A DNA stretch of 64,000 nt, from contig NZ_JAHBGD010000005.1 of assembly GCF_018390605.1 (NCBI RefSeq), forward strand, positions 806,001 through 870,000. The letters run 5' to 3'. This DNA is from Ancylobacter defluvii (GTDB lineage Bacteria > Pseudomonadota > Alphaproteobacteria > Rhizobiales > Xanthobacteraceae). The position numbers and the translations under genes are program-made. Below the pieces are notes generated by a model. The model was given only the letters and a program-made list of their open reading frames with translations, made no database searches and was not told where the DNA came from. This document shows positions 8,394-17,942 of the stretch, one piece after another. Position 1 is the stretch's first letter. Each line of letters starts with the position of its first letter.

Positions 8394-9340
8394 GCGCGGC
8401 CGCCGACACGCTCCCCGATACGCCCTACGCCATCGAGGTCGAGGGGCTGTCGAAGTCGTTCGGCGACCGGGTGGTGGTGCGCGACCTCACCATGCGGGTG
8501 AAGAAGGGCCAGATCTACGGCTTCCTCGGCCCCAACGGCTCCGGCAAGACCACCACCATCCGCATGCTGTGCGGCCTGCTGACCCCGGATTCCGGCCGTG
8601 GCACCTGCCTCGGCATGAACATCCTCACCGAGGCCCGCGCCATTCGCCGCCATGTCGGCTACATGACGCAGCGCTTCAGCCTCTATGCCGATCTCTCGGT
8701 GCGGGAGAACCTGGAATTCGTCGCCCGCGTCTATGGCGTGCCGGACCCGGTGGGAGCGGCGCGGGCGGCGGTGGAGCGGCTCGGCCTCGCCGGACGCGAC
8801 AAGCAGCTCGCCGGCTCGCTGTCGGGCGGCTGGAAGCAGCGCCTGGCGCTCGGCGCCTGCATCCTGCCCTCGCCGGACCTGCTGCTGCTCGATGAGCCCA
8901 CAGCCGGCGTCGATCCCAAGGCGCGGCGCGAATTCTGGGCGCAGATCCACGAGCTCGCCGCCGACGGCCTCACCGTGCTGGTCTCCACCCACTACATGGA
9001 CGAAGCCGAGCGCTGCCATGAGATCGCGTACATCGCCTATGGCGAGCTGCTGGCGCAGGGCACGGTGAAGGAGGTGGTCGCCGGCGCCGGCCTGTTCACC
9101 TGGAGCGTCGCCGGCGGCGATCCGGCGCCGCTGGCACGCGAGCTGGCGGCGCTGCCGGGCATCGACATGGTGGCGCCGTTCGGCGCCAGCGTGCATGTCG
9201 GCGGCCACGACGCGGCGGCGCTGGAGGCGGCCATCGCCCCGTTCCGCGCGCGGCCGGGCCTGGTCTGGCGGCGCGACGAGCCGACGCTGGAGGATGTGTT
9301 CATCGACCTGATGAACCGGTCGAAGGACAATTTCCGATGA
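8390..9340 (+). CDS. ABC transporter ATP-binding protein (YbhF-like)
   Basis: This is the ATPase of the efflux system. The product is 316 residues if it starts at GTG 8390, which overlaps the preceding stop as GTGA. A much longer upstream reading frame is only a shadow of the HlyD gene. Walker A is GPNGSGKT at residues 47-54, the signature is LSGGWKQR near residue 143, and Walker B is LLLLDEP near residue 164, followed by an STHYMDEAERC H-loop. The C-terminal extension of about 80 residues is common in ABC-2 drug exporters. The start overlap and conserved order argue for a single HlyD/ATPase/permease complex. Confidence 0.92.
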   Translation: MSAAADTLPDTPYAIEVEGLSKSFGDRVVVRDLTMRVKKGQIYGFLGPNGSGKTTTIRMLCGLLTPDSGRGTCLGMNILTEARAIRRHVGYMTQRFSLYADLSVRENLEFVARVYGVPDPVGAARAAVERLGLAGRDKQLAGSLSGGWKQRLALGACILPSPDLLLLDEPTAGVDPKARREFWAQIHELAADGLTVLVSTHYMDEAERCHEIAYIAYGELLAQGTVKEVVAGAGLFTWSVAGGDPAPLARELAALPGIDMVAPFGASVHVGGHDAAALEAAIAPFRARPGLVWRRDEPTLEDVFIDLMNRSKDNFR

Positions 9341-10494
9341 GCGGGGCGGTGGGCGGCTTCCTGCGCCGGGTCGGCGCGATGATGCGCAAGGAATTCCTGC
9401 AGCTGCTGCGCGACCGGGTGTCCTTCGCCACCATGATCTCGATCCCGCTCTTGCAGCTGGTGCTGTTCGGTTACGCCATCAACACCACGCCGCGGCATCT
9501 GCCGACCGCAGTGCTCGCCTATGAGGACACCTCGCTCACCCGCTCCATCCTCGCCGCGATCGAGAACACCAAATATTTCGCGGTGGTGAGCCATCCGCGC
9601 AGCGCCGCCGAGGCCGATCACCAGATGCTCGCCGGCGAGGTGTCGTTCATCGTCGAGATCCCCGCCGGCTTCGAGCGGGCGGTGCGGCGCGGCGAGAGCC
9701 CCTCCATGCTGGTTGCCGCCGACGCCACCGATCCGGTCGCCTCCGGCAGCGCGGTGGCGGCGCTGCAGGCACTGGTCGAGACCGCGGTGAAGCGCGAGCG
9801 CTTCGCGGTGGAGGGCGGGCCGGAAGGCTCCGGGCTGGAGAGCGCGCCGCCGGCGTTCCAGATCATCACCCATGCCCGCTACAACCCGGCGGCGGTGACG
9901 CAGCTCAACATCGTGCCCGGCCTGCTCGGCACCATCCTCACCATGACCATGCTGATCTTCACCGCGCTGTCGGTGACGCGCGAGATCGAGCGCGGCACCA
10001 TGGAGACGCTGCTCGCTATGCCGATCCGCCCGGTGGAGGTGATGCTCGGCAAGATCGCGCCTTATGTGCTGGTGGGGGCGGGGCAGGCGCTGCTGATCGT
10101 CGGCGCCGGGCTGTATCTGTTCGATGTGCCGATGATCGGCTCGCCCGGGCTGCTGACGCTGCTGACGGTGCTGTTCATCCTCGCCAACCTGTCGATCGGC
10201 TACACCTTCTCGACGCTGGCGCAGAACCAGCTGCAGGCGGTGCAGATGACCTTCATGTACTTCCTGCCCAACATCCTGCTGTCGGGCTTCATGTTCCCCT
10301 TCGCCGGCATGCCGCTGTGGGCGCAATGGCTCGCCGAGACGATGCCGCTGACGCATTACCTGCGCATGGTGCGCGGCATCATGCTGAAGGGGGCGGCCAG
10401 CGTCGATCTGGCGCAGGACATCATGGCGCTGGGCGCCATCATGCTGGTGGCGATGTTCATCGCCGTGCGCCGGTTCCGGCAGACGCTGGATTGA
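9337..10494 (+). CDS. ABC-2 type transporter permease (YbhS/YbhR-like)
   Basis: This is the membrane subunit of the efflux ABC transporter. The product is 385 residues. It has one transmembrane helix near the N-terminus (residues 22-47), a large periplasmic domain of about 150 residues, and five C-terminal helices. The family hallmark REIERGTMETLLAMPIRPVE sits near residue 221. Its ATG overlaps the ATPase stop (ATGA). There is a single permease gene, so it would work as a homodimer unless another subunit is encoded elsewhere. Confidence 0.92.
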   Translation: MSGAVGGFLRRVGAMMRKEFLQLLRDRVSFATMISIPLLQLVLFGYAINTTPRHLPTAVLAYEDTSLTRSILAAIENTKYFAVVSHPRSAAEADHQMLAGEVSFIVEIPAGFERAVRRGESPSMLVAADATDPVASGSAVAALQALVETAVKRERFAVEGGPEGSGLESAPPAFQIITHARYNPAAVTQLNIVPGLLGTILTMTMLIFTALSVTREIERGTMETLLAMPIRPVEVMLGKIAPYVLVGAGQALLIVGAGLYLFDVPMIGSPGLLTLLTVLFILANLSIGYTFSTLAQNQLQAVQMTFMYFLPNILLSGFMFPFAGMPLWAQWLAETMPLTHYLRMVRGIMLKGAASVDLAQDIMALGAIMLVAMFIAVRRFRQTLD

Positions 10495-10516
10495 GGCAGT
10501 GTGGTTGCCGGTGGCG

Positions 10517-10550
10517 CCGGTCCTCTGTCACAGCCGGTCCTCTGTCACAG
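10517..10550. repeat. 17-bp perfect tandem direct repeat
   Basis: CCGGTCCTCTGTCACAG occurs twice in a row (10517-10533 and 10534-10550), followed by the first five bases of a third copy. It lies between the ABC-2 permease stop and the MFS gene. It could be an operator or a slippage product. Confidence 0.7.
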
Positions 10551-10605
10551 CCGGTTCACGCGGCCGGCCTAACGGATTGTCGGCGGGGTAGTTTCGGGGG
10601 GCGGC

Positions 10606-12141
10606 ATGGAGAGCGAGGCTTCCGGCACACAGCTGGCCGGTTCCGCCAAGCGGGTGCAGGACTATATCGACGAGACGCCGCTCTGGGCCGACGGCACCCC
10701 GGTCGGCCATGCGCCGATGACGACGATGCAGTGGCGCATCTGGTGGCTCGCCGCCTTCGGCAAGTTCTTCGAGGGACTGGTCGTGTTCATGACCGCCGTC
10801 GCCCTGCCGCTGATCGCCGTCGAGTTCGACATGAGCGCGACCCAGCACGGCGTCGTCGGGGCGGCCTCGCTGGCCGGCATCCTGGTCGGGGCGCTGGCGC
10901 TGGGCGGACTGTCGGACACGTTCGGCCGCAAGTTCATGTTCGTGGTCGAGATGATCATCTTCATGATCTTCCTGGTGCTGCTGGCGCTCAGCCCCAGCTA
11001 TCCATGGCTGGTGGTGTTCCTGTTCGGCGTCGGCGTGGCGCTGGGTTGCGACTATCCCACGGCGCATCTCATCATTTCCGAGAGCATTCCCAGCAGCGCC
11101 CGCGGCCGGCTGGTGCTCGGCGCCTTCGGCTTCCAGGCGCTGGGCGCGCTGGCGGGCAGCGGCGTCGGCTACATGGTTCTGGTCAACCTGCCGGATATCT
11201 CCGCCTGGCGCTGGATGTACGCCTCGGCCATCCTGCCGGCCGCCCTGGTCACCATCGGGCGCTTCTACATCACCGAGAGCGCTCCCTGGCTCTTCGCGCA
11301 TGGCCGTTTCGACGAGGCCGAGCGGGAAGCGGCGAAGCTGCTCAAGCGCGATCCGGCCTATCCGCACCGGATCAAGCTCGCCCGCAGCAACCGCCACGCG
11401 CGCCGCCATGTGTCCGAGACCGGCTGGTCGGCGCTGTTCGGCGCCAGGAACCGGCGCGCGACCATCCTCGCCTCGGTGCCGTGGTTCCTCCAGGATCTCG
11501 GCACCTATGGCATCGGCCTGTTCACGCCGACCATTCTGGCCGCCGCGCTCGGCCACGCCGCCTCCCAGGCGCACGACGTCACCGACATCATCGCCAACCA
11601 GATCCTGGCGGCCGAGGGCGCGGCATTGATCGATGCGTTGCTGATCGTCGGTATCGTCGGGGCGGTGGTGCTGTCGGACCGGGTCGGCCGCATCCCGTTG
11701 CAGGCGCTGGGCTTCGTCGGCTGCGCCACCGGGCTGTTGCTGGCGGCGTTCTCGACGCACTATGCCGATCCGGTACGGACCGCGCTGATCTTCGCCGGCT
11801 TCATGCTGTTCAACTTCATGACCAATCTCGGCCCCAACGCCCAGACCTACCTGCTCGCCGGCGAGGTGTTCCCCACGCATGTGCGGGGCAAGGGCGCGGG
11901 CTTTGCGGCGGCGTTCGGCAAGATCGGCGCGGTGCTCACCGCCTTCCTGTTTCCCATCCTGCTGGCCGAGATCGGAACCACCTATCTGCTTTACGGCCTT
12001 GCCGGCACGTCGCTGCTCGGCGCGGCCGTCACCTGGCGGTTTCGCATCGAGACCAGGGGGATCAATCTCGACCGGGCGCACGAGCACGCGTTCGACGCCG
12101 ATCTCGATGCCGCCGCCGGCATCGGGCGCGAGGCGGCGTGA
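10606..12141 (+). CDS. MFS transporter, metabolite/sugar-porter type
   Basis: This is a major facilitator superfamily carrier of 511 residues with about 12 hydrophobic segments. The loop motif LGGLSDTFGRKFMFVVEM follows helix 2, and a second related RVGRIPLQALG motif lies mid-protein after helix 8. A long soluble N-terminal tail of about 40 residues precedes helix 1. The segment FNFMTNLGPNAQTYLLAGEV, then PTHVRGKGAGFAAAFGKIGA, matches the sugar and aromatic-acid/H+ symporter subgroup. The substrate is not evident. It stands alone and ends facing groEL, sharing a terminator with it. Confidence 0.88.
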   Translation: MESEASGTQLAGSAKRVQDYIDETPLWADGTPVGHAPMTTMQWRIWWLAAFGKFFEGLVVFMTAVALPLIAVEFDMSATQHGVVGAASLAGILVGALALGGLSDTFGRKFMFVVEMIIFMIFLVLLALSPSYPWLVVFLFGVGVALGCDYPTAHLIISESIPSSARGRLVLGAFGFQALGALAGSGVGYMVLVNLPDISAWRWMYASAILPAALVTIGRFYITESAPWLFAHGRFDEAEREAAKLLKRDPAYPHRIKLARSNRHARRHVSETGWSALFGARNRRATILASVPWFLQDLGTYGIGLFTPTILAAALGHAASQAHDVTDIIANQILAAEGAALIDALLIVGIVGAVVLSDRVGRIPLQALGFVGCATGLLLAAFSTHYADPVRTALIFAGFMLFNFMTNLGPNAQTYLLAGEVFPTHVRGKGAGFAAAFGKIGAVLTAFLFPILLAEIGTTYLLYGLAGTSLLGAAVTWRFRIETRGINLDRAHEHAFDADLDAAAGIGREAA

Positions 12142-12171
12142 ATTCTTCCGTTGGTTCAACGACAACAAGCA

Positions 12172-12199
12172 AAAGGGCGCGGCTTTCGCCGCGCCCTTT
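12172..12199. terminator. Bidirectional intrinsic terminator between MFS gene and groEL
   Basis: AAAGGGCGCGGC at 12172-12183 and GCCGCGCCCTTT at 12188-12199 form a perfect 12-bp stem with a TTTC loop. T-runs are present on both strands, so it can serve the MFS gene from the left and groESL from the right. Confidence 0.85.
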
Positions 12200-12216
12200 C
12201 GTATTTCCGACGATCA

Positions 12217-12240
12217 GGACGTCGATCAGAAGTCCATGCC
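12217..12240. repeat. Displaced duplicate of the groEL 3' end
   Basis: These 24 nt match 12292-12315 with one mismatch. That segment is the last codons of groEL (Gly-Met-Asp-Phe-stop) plus 9 nt downstream. The duplicate lies 75 bp past the real one, with a double hairpin between the two. Confidence 0.8.
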
Positions 12241-12244
12241 CCAT

Positions 12245-12292
12245 CCGAAGCCGGGCTTGCCCGGCTTCGGCGCTCAACCGCAGAGGCGGTTG
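12245..12292. repeat. Double-hairpin repeat next to groEL stop
   Basis: CCGAAGCCGGGC at 12245-12256 pairs perfectly with GCCCGGCTTCGG at 12259-12270 around a TT loop. CAACCGC at 12275-12281 pairs with GCGGTTG at 12286-12292. The layout is the same as the element at 2333-2394. Confidence 0.75.
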
Positions 12293-12300
12293 GACGACGA

Positions 12301-14019
<1,719 letters not shown>

Positions 14020-14054
14020 TCAGGGGAGGGCCGGGCTCTCGGGCTCCCGGCGGA

Positions 14055-14369
14055 TCACGCGGCCTTCTTGGCCGAGCCGGCGCCCTCGACGATGCCGAGA
14101 ATGTCGGATTCCTTCATGATGAGGTAGTCGACGCCGTCGAGCTTCACCTCGGTGCCGGACCATTTTCCGAACAGCACGCGGTCGCCGGCCTTCACGTCGA
14201 GCGGAACCAGCTTGCCGGCTTCGTCGCGGGCGCCGGGGCCGACGGCGACGATTTCGCCCTGCGAGGGCTTTTCCTTGGCGCTGTCGGGGATGATGATCCC
14301 GCCTGCGGTCTTCTCTTCCGCATCGACACGCTTGACCACCACGCGGTCATGCAGGGGACGGAACTTCAT
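14055..14369 (-). CDS. groES: Co-chaperonin GroES (Hsp10)
   Basis: This is the lid of the GroEL folding chamber. The product is 104 residues when started at ATG 14369 ([20 protein letters not shown]), which is the universal GroES start. The longer frame adds 34 unrelated residues. The mobile loop [20 protein letters not shown] and the roof region [16 protein letters not shown] are present. It is the first gene of the groESL operon, with a 5' leader of about 100-150 nt and a CIRCE operator upstream. Confidence 0.98.
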   Translation of the reverse strand: MKFRPLHDRVVVKRVDAEEKTAGGIIIPDSAKEKPSQGEIVAVGPGARDEAGKLVPLDVKAGDRVLFGKWSGTEVKLDGVDYLIMKESDILGIVEGAGSAKKAA

Positions 14370-14469
14370 CGGTTCTCTCCAGAAAGTCTTGAACGAGCGG
14401 TGAATTTGCCGAAACGACGCCGGTGCGGGGCCCGTCAGGCGAAACCCGACCCGTGCATCGTCGGCGACC

Positions 14470-14498
14470 ATCTAGGAGCCTGCCGCTACGCGCGCAAG
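14470..14498 (-). promoter_or_regulatory. Possible groESL promoter
   Basis: On the minus strand, CTTGCG (14498-14493) is followed after 17 bp by CTAGAT (14475-14470). This resembles the CTTG...CTATAT pattern of alphaproteobacterial heat-shock and housekeeping promoters. It would give a 5' leader of about 100 nt. The evidence is weak, and a start point further upstream is possible. Confidence 0.3.
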
Positions 14499-14515
14499 GG
14501 GGAGAGGGCAAAAAT

Positions 14516-14542
14516 CTGGCAGTCCAGGGAAGAGAGTGCCAA
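14516..14542. promoter_or_regulatory. CIRCE element (HrcA operator)
   Basis: CTGGCAGTC at 14516-14524, nine bases, then GAGTGCCAA at 14534-14542. The CIRCE consensus is TTAGCACTC-N9-GAGTGCTAA. The right arm matches at 8 of 9 positions and the left at 6 of 9, with the exact N9 spacing. It lies 147 bp upstream of groES. HrcA repression of groESL through this site is established in many bacteria. Confidence 0.75.
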
Positions 14543-14685
14543 CGATAAGAGGGCGCCGCTGTCAGCACTCTGTCGCACATGCTGCCAATGCATTGATATT
14601 GAACGCGAAATCCAAATTTTACTCTTGCGGCACCCCCAGGGGGCGCTCATCATCGTCGGTGCATGTTCGCGAAAGGAGGTTCCGC

Positions 14686-14973
14686 ATGGCATCCGATGCT
14701 GCGCCGGTCTCGGCGGATTTCGGCAAGCAGATGGGCGGCTATGGCCTGACCACTGCCCATATTCTCTACCGCATGCCCGACCATCGCTCGCTGCTGCAGA
14801 CCTATCTCTGGCAGCGCTACGATCTGTTCCCGCATTTCCCCGAGCTCCAGCGCTTTCTCGATTTCTGGGCGCGCGAGCTCGAGGGGCCGCTGCATTCGGT
14901 GACGGTGAGCCATTCCCGGCTGATCACGCCGGCGGAGCTGCGCGCGGTGGACGGGATTTTCCGCCTCAACTGA
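14686..14973 (+). CDS. usg: Usg family protein
   Basis: This is a small conserved alphaproteobacterial protein of unknown biochemical role. The product is 95 residues, starting at ATG 14686 behind a near-perfect Shine-Dalgarno AAAGGAGG at 14672-14679. The family pattern is clear: YGLTTAHILYRMPDHRSLLQ, a QRYDLFPHFPELQRFLDFW stretch, and GPLHSVTVSHSRLITPAELR near the end. It is divergent from groESL and stands before an exoD-like gene. No pathway can be assigned from context. Confidence 0.85.
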   Translation: MASDAAPVSADFGKQMGGYGLTTAHILYRMPDHRSLLQTYLWQRYDLFPHFPELQRFLDFWARELEGPLHSVTVSHSRLITPAELRAVDGIFRLN

Positions 14974-15059
14974 CCCAGCGGCATCCGGCCTGCCGGCGGG
15001 ATGATGCGCAGAATGCCCTCTCATTGCCGCTTTCCGCGTGTTAAGAGGTCACCTGAAAA

Positions 15060-15710
15060 ATGGTGCCCTCGGGCACTTGGGGATGTCTAAGGCATTTGGT
15101 CGGGCTGGTGGATCATCGTTCTCCGCGTACGTCGGAGCTGCTCAGTGCTCTCGCGACTGCCCATTCCGCCGATCGGATCGGGGTGGGAGAGGTGGTGCAC
15201 GCGCTGCGCAACCGCGCCTTCGGTCTGTCGATTCTGTTGCTCGGCCTGCCGAACTGCCTGCCGATGCCGCCAGGCATTCCAGTGATCTGCGGTCTGCTGC
15301 TCTGCCTCGTCGGCGTGCAGATGACCATGGGCCGCGACGAGCTCTGGCTGCCGGGCTGGATCGCCCGGCGCACCTTCTCGCGTGCGCTGCTGGAGAAGAT
15401 CGTCAACGGCGCCCTGCCATGGGTGCGCCGCTTCGAAGCCTATTCGCGCCCCCGCCTGCATTATTTCTCCAACGCCTCCGCCCGCCTGGTGCTGGGTATG
15501 CTGGTGGTGTTGCTGGGGCTGCTGCTGCTGCTGCCGATCCCGATCTTCGGCAATCTGCCGCCCGGCATTGCGGTGTGCATTCTCGGCCTCGGCCTTGTCG
15601 AGCGCGACGGCGTCTTCATCTGCGCCGGCATCGTCGCCACCGCGATCAGCGCCGGCGTCATGGGCCTCCTGACCTGGATGCTCTATCAGGGCGCGCTCGC
15701 GGTCATCTGA
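15060..15710 (+). CDS. ExoD-like exopolysaccharide synthesis protein
   Basis: This is an inner-membrane protein of the ExoD family, named after the Rhizobium gene affecting exopolysaccharide production and alkaline tolerance. The biochemical role is still unclear. The product is 216 residues with about four hydrophobic segments in the second half. The segment LLLGLPNCLPMPPGIPVICG and the later LPIPIFGNLPPGIAVCILGL are the paired proline-rich motifs typical of ExoD. ATG 15060 has AGAGGT about 10 nt upstream. The start could lie slightly downstream (GTG 15108). Confidence 0.8.
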   Translation: MVPSGTWGCLRHLVGLVDHRSPRTSELLSALATAHSADRIGVGEVVHALRNRAFGLSILLLGLPNCLPMPPGIPVICGLLLCLVGVQMTMGRDELWLPGWIARRTFSRALLEKIVNGALPWVRRFEAYSRPRLHYFSNASARLVLGMLVVLLGLLLLLPIPIFGNLPPGIAVCILGLGLVERDGVFICAGIVATAISAGVMGLLTWMLYQGALAVI

Positions 15711-15743
15711 GCGCGCCCGGCCATTGCCGGTTCCGCGCCGGCC

Positions 15744-15887
15744 TCAGCCCGGCGGATCGACCTTCACACCTTTCGGCCCGACCTCGATCTGCAGCGTGTT
15801 CTGGTCGCGCTGATAGGCCTGATAGGCGAAGACACCGGCAACCACCGCCAGCACGGCGATGACGGCGTAAAGTACGGGTCGATTCAT
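15744..15887 (-). CDS. Small single-helix membrane protein, unknown function
   Basis: This 47-residue product starts at ATG 15887 with AAGGGA as a Shine-Dalgarno. Residues 4-22 form one hydrophobic helix (PVLYAVIAVLAVVAGVFAY), followed by a short polar tail (YQRDQNTLQIEVGPKGVKVD). Short proteins with this layout recur in Hyphomicrobiales genomes. It converges on the exoD-like gene, and nothing near it suggests a function. The longer upstream frame is arginine-rich and unlikely to be coding. Confidence 0.55.
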   Translation of the reverse strand: MNRPVLYAVIAVLAVVAGVFAYQAYQRDQNTLQIEVGPKGVKVDPPG

Positions 15888-16520
15888 TTCATTCCCTTGT
15901 CGGATGGCGGAACGGCCCGAGTCGGGCCGTGCGCACCCCATGGCGAGCGGTGATCGAACGCCGGCAGGTACCATCGGGTTCCATCGCCGCCCGACGACGC
16001 TGCCGCAGCGTCGGTCGCCGCTATCTCTGCGGCATGGCGCTGCTTTCCGCAGCGACCGATCCGGCCGGTGCCCGCCCGTCACCACAATTTCCGTCCGATC
16101 CGGTGAGGGAACCCTGCGTCACATCGCGGGAAAGAACGCCCAGCATCCGACACCCCGCAGCGTTCACGTCCGATAATACGGACGTTTGTTTGTCGGTGAC
16201 CAAAGGTATGCACGACAATATTCGAACGTATAAGACCAATGCACCGAATGAACACTTGGCTTTTGAACTGTCAAAAAGTTTAATTTTGCCAGTATTCCCT
16301 CCGTGGTATTTTGTGTACGGTTGTGAAACGACGCATGAATATCAGATATCACCTGACCAATCGTAATGTTTTGCCTCTGGTCAAGGTGTGTCAGGCGGTC
16401 TCAGGGGGGCCGTCGGGTACCATGCGGAACATCATGAATGGGCGGCGCCGGAAGCGTCCCGTCCCAAGCGGCCGGAACAAGAGCCGTGGATTTCAGCATT
16501 CAGGTCGAGGAAAAATAATC
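15888..16520. other. 633-bp intergenic region, partly AT-rich, upstream of the OxlT-like gene
   Basis: I see no convincing gene. Bases 16180-16380 are much richer in A and T than the surroundings. The stretch holds a hairpin ACGTCCG-N6-CGGACGT (16166-16185, followed by TTTGTTTGT) and a palindrome TTTTGA-ACTG-TCAAAA (16261-16276). It may hold the regulatory region of the OxlT-like gene. Confidence 0.55.
16166..16185 (+). other. Hairpin with following T-rich run
   Basis: ACGTCCG at 16166-16172 pairs with CGGACGT at 16179-16185 around ATAATA, and TTTGTTTGT follows. It is terminator-like for the plus strand, but the nearest plus-strand gene ends 450 bp upstream, so it may instead be an operator. 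Confidence 0.35.
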
Positions 16521-17828
16521 ATGCAAGCCACGGTTAAGGCACCGCGTCCCTGGGAGCCCTGGGTTCAGTTGGGCTGCGGCGTCATCTGCATGGCGATGAT
16601 CGCCAATCTTCAATATGGCTGGACGCTGTTCGTCGATCCCATCGACGCCAAGCACCAGTGGGGCCGGGCGGCGATCCAGCTCGCCTTCACCCTTTTCGTG
16701 CTCACCGAGACCTGGCTGGTTCCTGTCGAGGCGTGGTTCGTCGATCGCTACGGCCCGCGCGTCGTCATCCTGTTCGGCGGCGTGACCATCGCGCTGGCCT
16801 GGACGGTGAATTCCTATGCCACATCGCTGCCGCTGCTTTATCTCGGCTCGATTCTCGGCGGCATCGGTTCCGGCGCGGTGTACGGCACCTGCGTCGGCAA
16901 CGCGCTGAAGTGGTTCCCCTATCGTCGCGGCCTGGCCGCCGGCGCCACCGCGGCCGGGTTCGGTGCCGGCGCGGCGCTCACCGTGGTACCGATCGCCGCA
17001 ATGATCGCCACCCGCGGCTATGAGGCGGCGTTCTTCTGGTTCGGTCTCGGCCAGGGCGCCATCGTCGTCGTGATGTCGGTCTTCCTCTATTCGCCGAAGT
17101 CGAAGATCGCGCCGCCGAAGAAGCCCAGCCACCTGCCGCGGAGCAAGGTCGACTACAAGCCGGCTCAGACCATTTCCAAGCCGGTGTTCTGGCTGCTCTA
17201 TCTCATGTTCGTCATGGTGGCGTCCGGCGGCCTGATGGCTGCGGCGCAGATCGGCCCGATCGCCCATGATTTCGGCGTCGCCAATGTGCCGGTGAACATC
17301 CTCGGCCTGCAGGCGGCGGCGCTGACGCTGGCAATCTCGCTCGACCGCATCTTCGACGGCTTCGGACGGCCGCTGTTCGGCTTCATCTCCGATCAGATCG
17401 GCCGCGAGAACACCATGTTCATCGCCTTCGGCACCGCGGCCGCGGCGCTGCTGATGCTGGTGTTCCACGGCTCGAACCCGCTGGTGTTCGTGCTGGCGAC
17501 CGCCGTGTTCTTCGGCGTGTTCGGCGAGATCTACTCGCTGTTCCCGGCGACTGCCGGCGACACGTTCGGCTCGAAGTTCGCCGCCACCAATGCCGGCATG
17601 CTCTACACCGCCAAGGGCACGGCCGCCCTGCTGGTGCCGATCGCCTCGATCGTGGCGGCAACCTATGGCTGGTATGCGGTGTTCGCCATCGCGGTCGGCC
17701 TCAATGCCACCGCGGCGTTCCTCGCTCTGTTCGTGCTGAAGCCGCTGCGCGGCCGCTTCATCGCCAACAGCGCCACCGAGGCGGCGGCGGAGCCGGCCCA
17801 GTCCCCCGACGGCCAGCTGGCGCACTGA
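16521..17828 (+). CDS. Oxalate/formate antiporter-like MFS transporter (OFA family)
   Basis: This is an MFS carrier of the oxalate/formate antiporter family. The product is 435 residues with about 12 membrane segments. It starts at ATG 16521 behind GAGGA. The OFA signature ANLQYGWTLFVDPI lies in helix 1, and NALKWFPYRRGLAAGATAAG is present in the loop region. Length and pattern match OxlT of Oxalobacter. No oxalyl-CoA decarboxylase or formyl-CoA transferase gene is nearby, so oxalate as substrate is only suggested. It is followed by a clear terminator. Confidence 0.85.
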   Translation: MQATVKAPRPWEPWVQLGCGVICMAMIANLQYGWTLFVDPIDAKHQWGRAAIQLAFTLFVLTETWLVPVEAWFVDRYGPRVVILFGGVTIALAWTVNSYATSLPLLYLGSILGGIGSGAVYGTCVGNALKWFPYRRGLAAGATAAGFGAGAALTVVPIAAMIATRGYEAAFFWFGLGQGAIVVVMSVFLYSPKSKIAPPKKPSHLPRSKVDYKPAQTISKPVFWLLYLMFVMVASGGLMAAAQIGPIAHDFGVANVPVNILGLQAAALTLAISLDRIFDGFGRPLFGFISDQIGRENTMFIAFGTAAAALLMLVFHGSNPLVFVLATAVFFGVFGEIYSLFPATAGDTFGSKFAATNAGMLYTAKGTAALLVPIASIVAATYGWYAVFAIAVGLNATAAFLALFVLKPLRGRFIANSATEAAAEPAQSPDGQLAH

Positions 17829-17839
17829 GCCCTCCACGG

Positions 17840-17867
17840 CTCTACGATCAAGGCTCTAAGATCAAGG
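17840..17867. repeat. 14-bp tandem repeat
   Basis: CTCTACGATCAAGG and CTCTAAGATCAAGG stand side by side with one mismatch, just before the terminator of the OxlT-like gene. Confidence 0.6.
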
Positions 17868-17900
17868 CGCGCCGTCCCCGGATGGCGCGCCTTTTGTTTT
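17864..17900 (+). terminator. Intrinsic terminator of the OxlT-like gene
   Basis: AAGGCGCGCC at 17864-17873 pairs with GGCGCGCCTT at 17884-17893 around a 10-nt loop, followed by TTGTTTT. The stem is perfect. Confidence 0.85.
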
Positions 17901-17942
17901 GGCCATGAACGGATCGGTGGTTGTGCGGGAGGCGGCGGGGGG

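Noticed and set aside
14562..14588. A second CIRCE-like site next to the first
   Set aside because: Only the left arm (TCAGCACTC) fits. The expected right arm matches at about 5 of 9 positions, no better than chance.
16261..16276. An FNR/FixK box upstream of the OxlT-like gene
   Set aside because: FNR and FixK sites have TTGA-N6-TCAA spacing. Here the spacing is N4 (TTGA-ACTG-TCAA).
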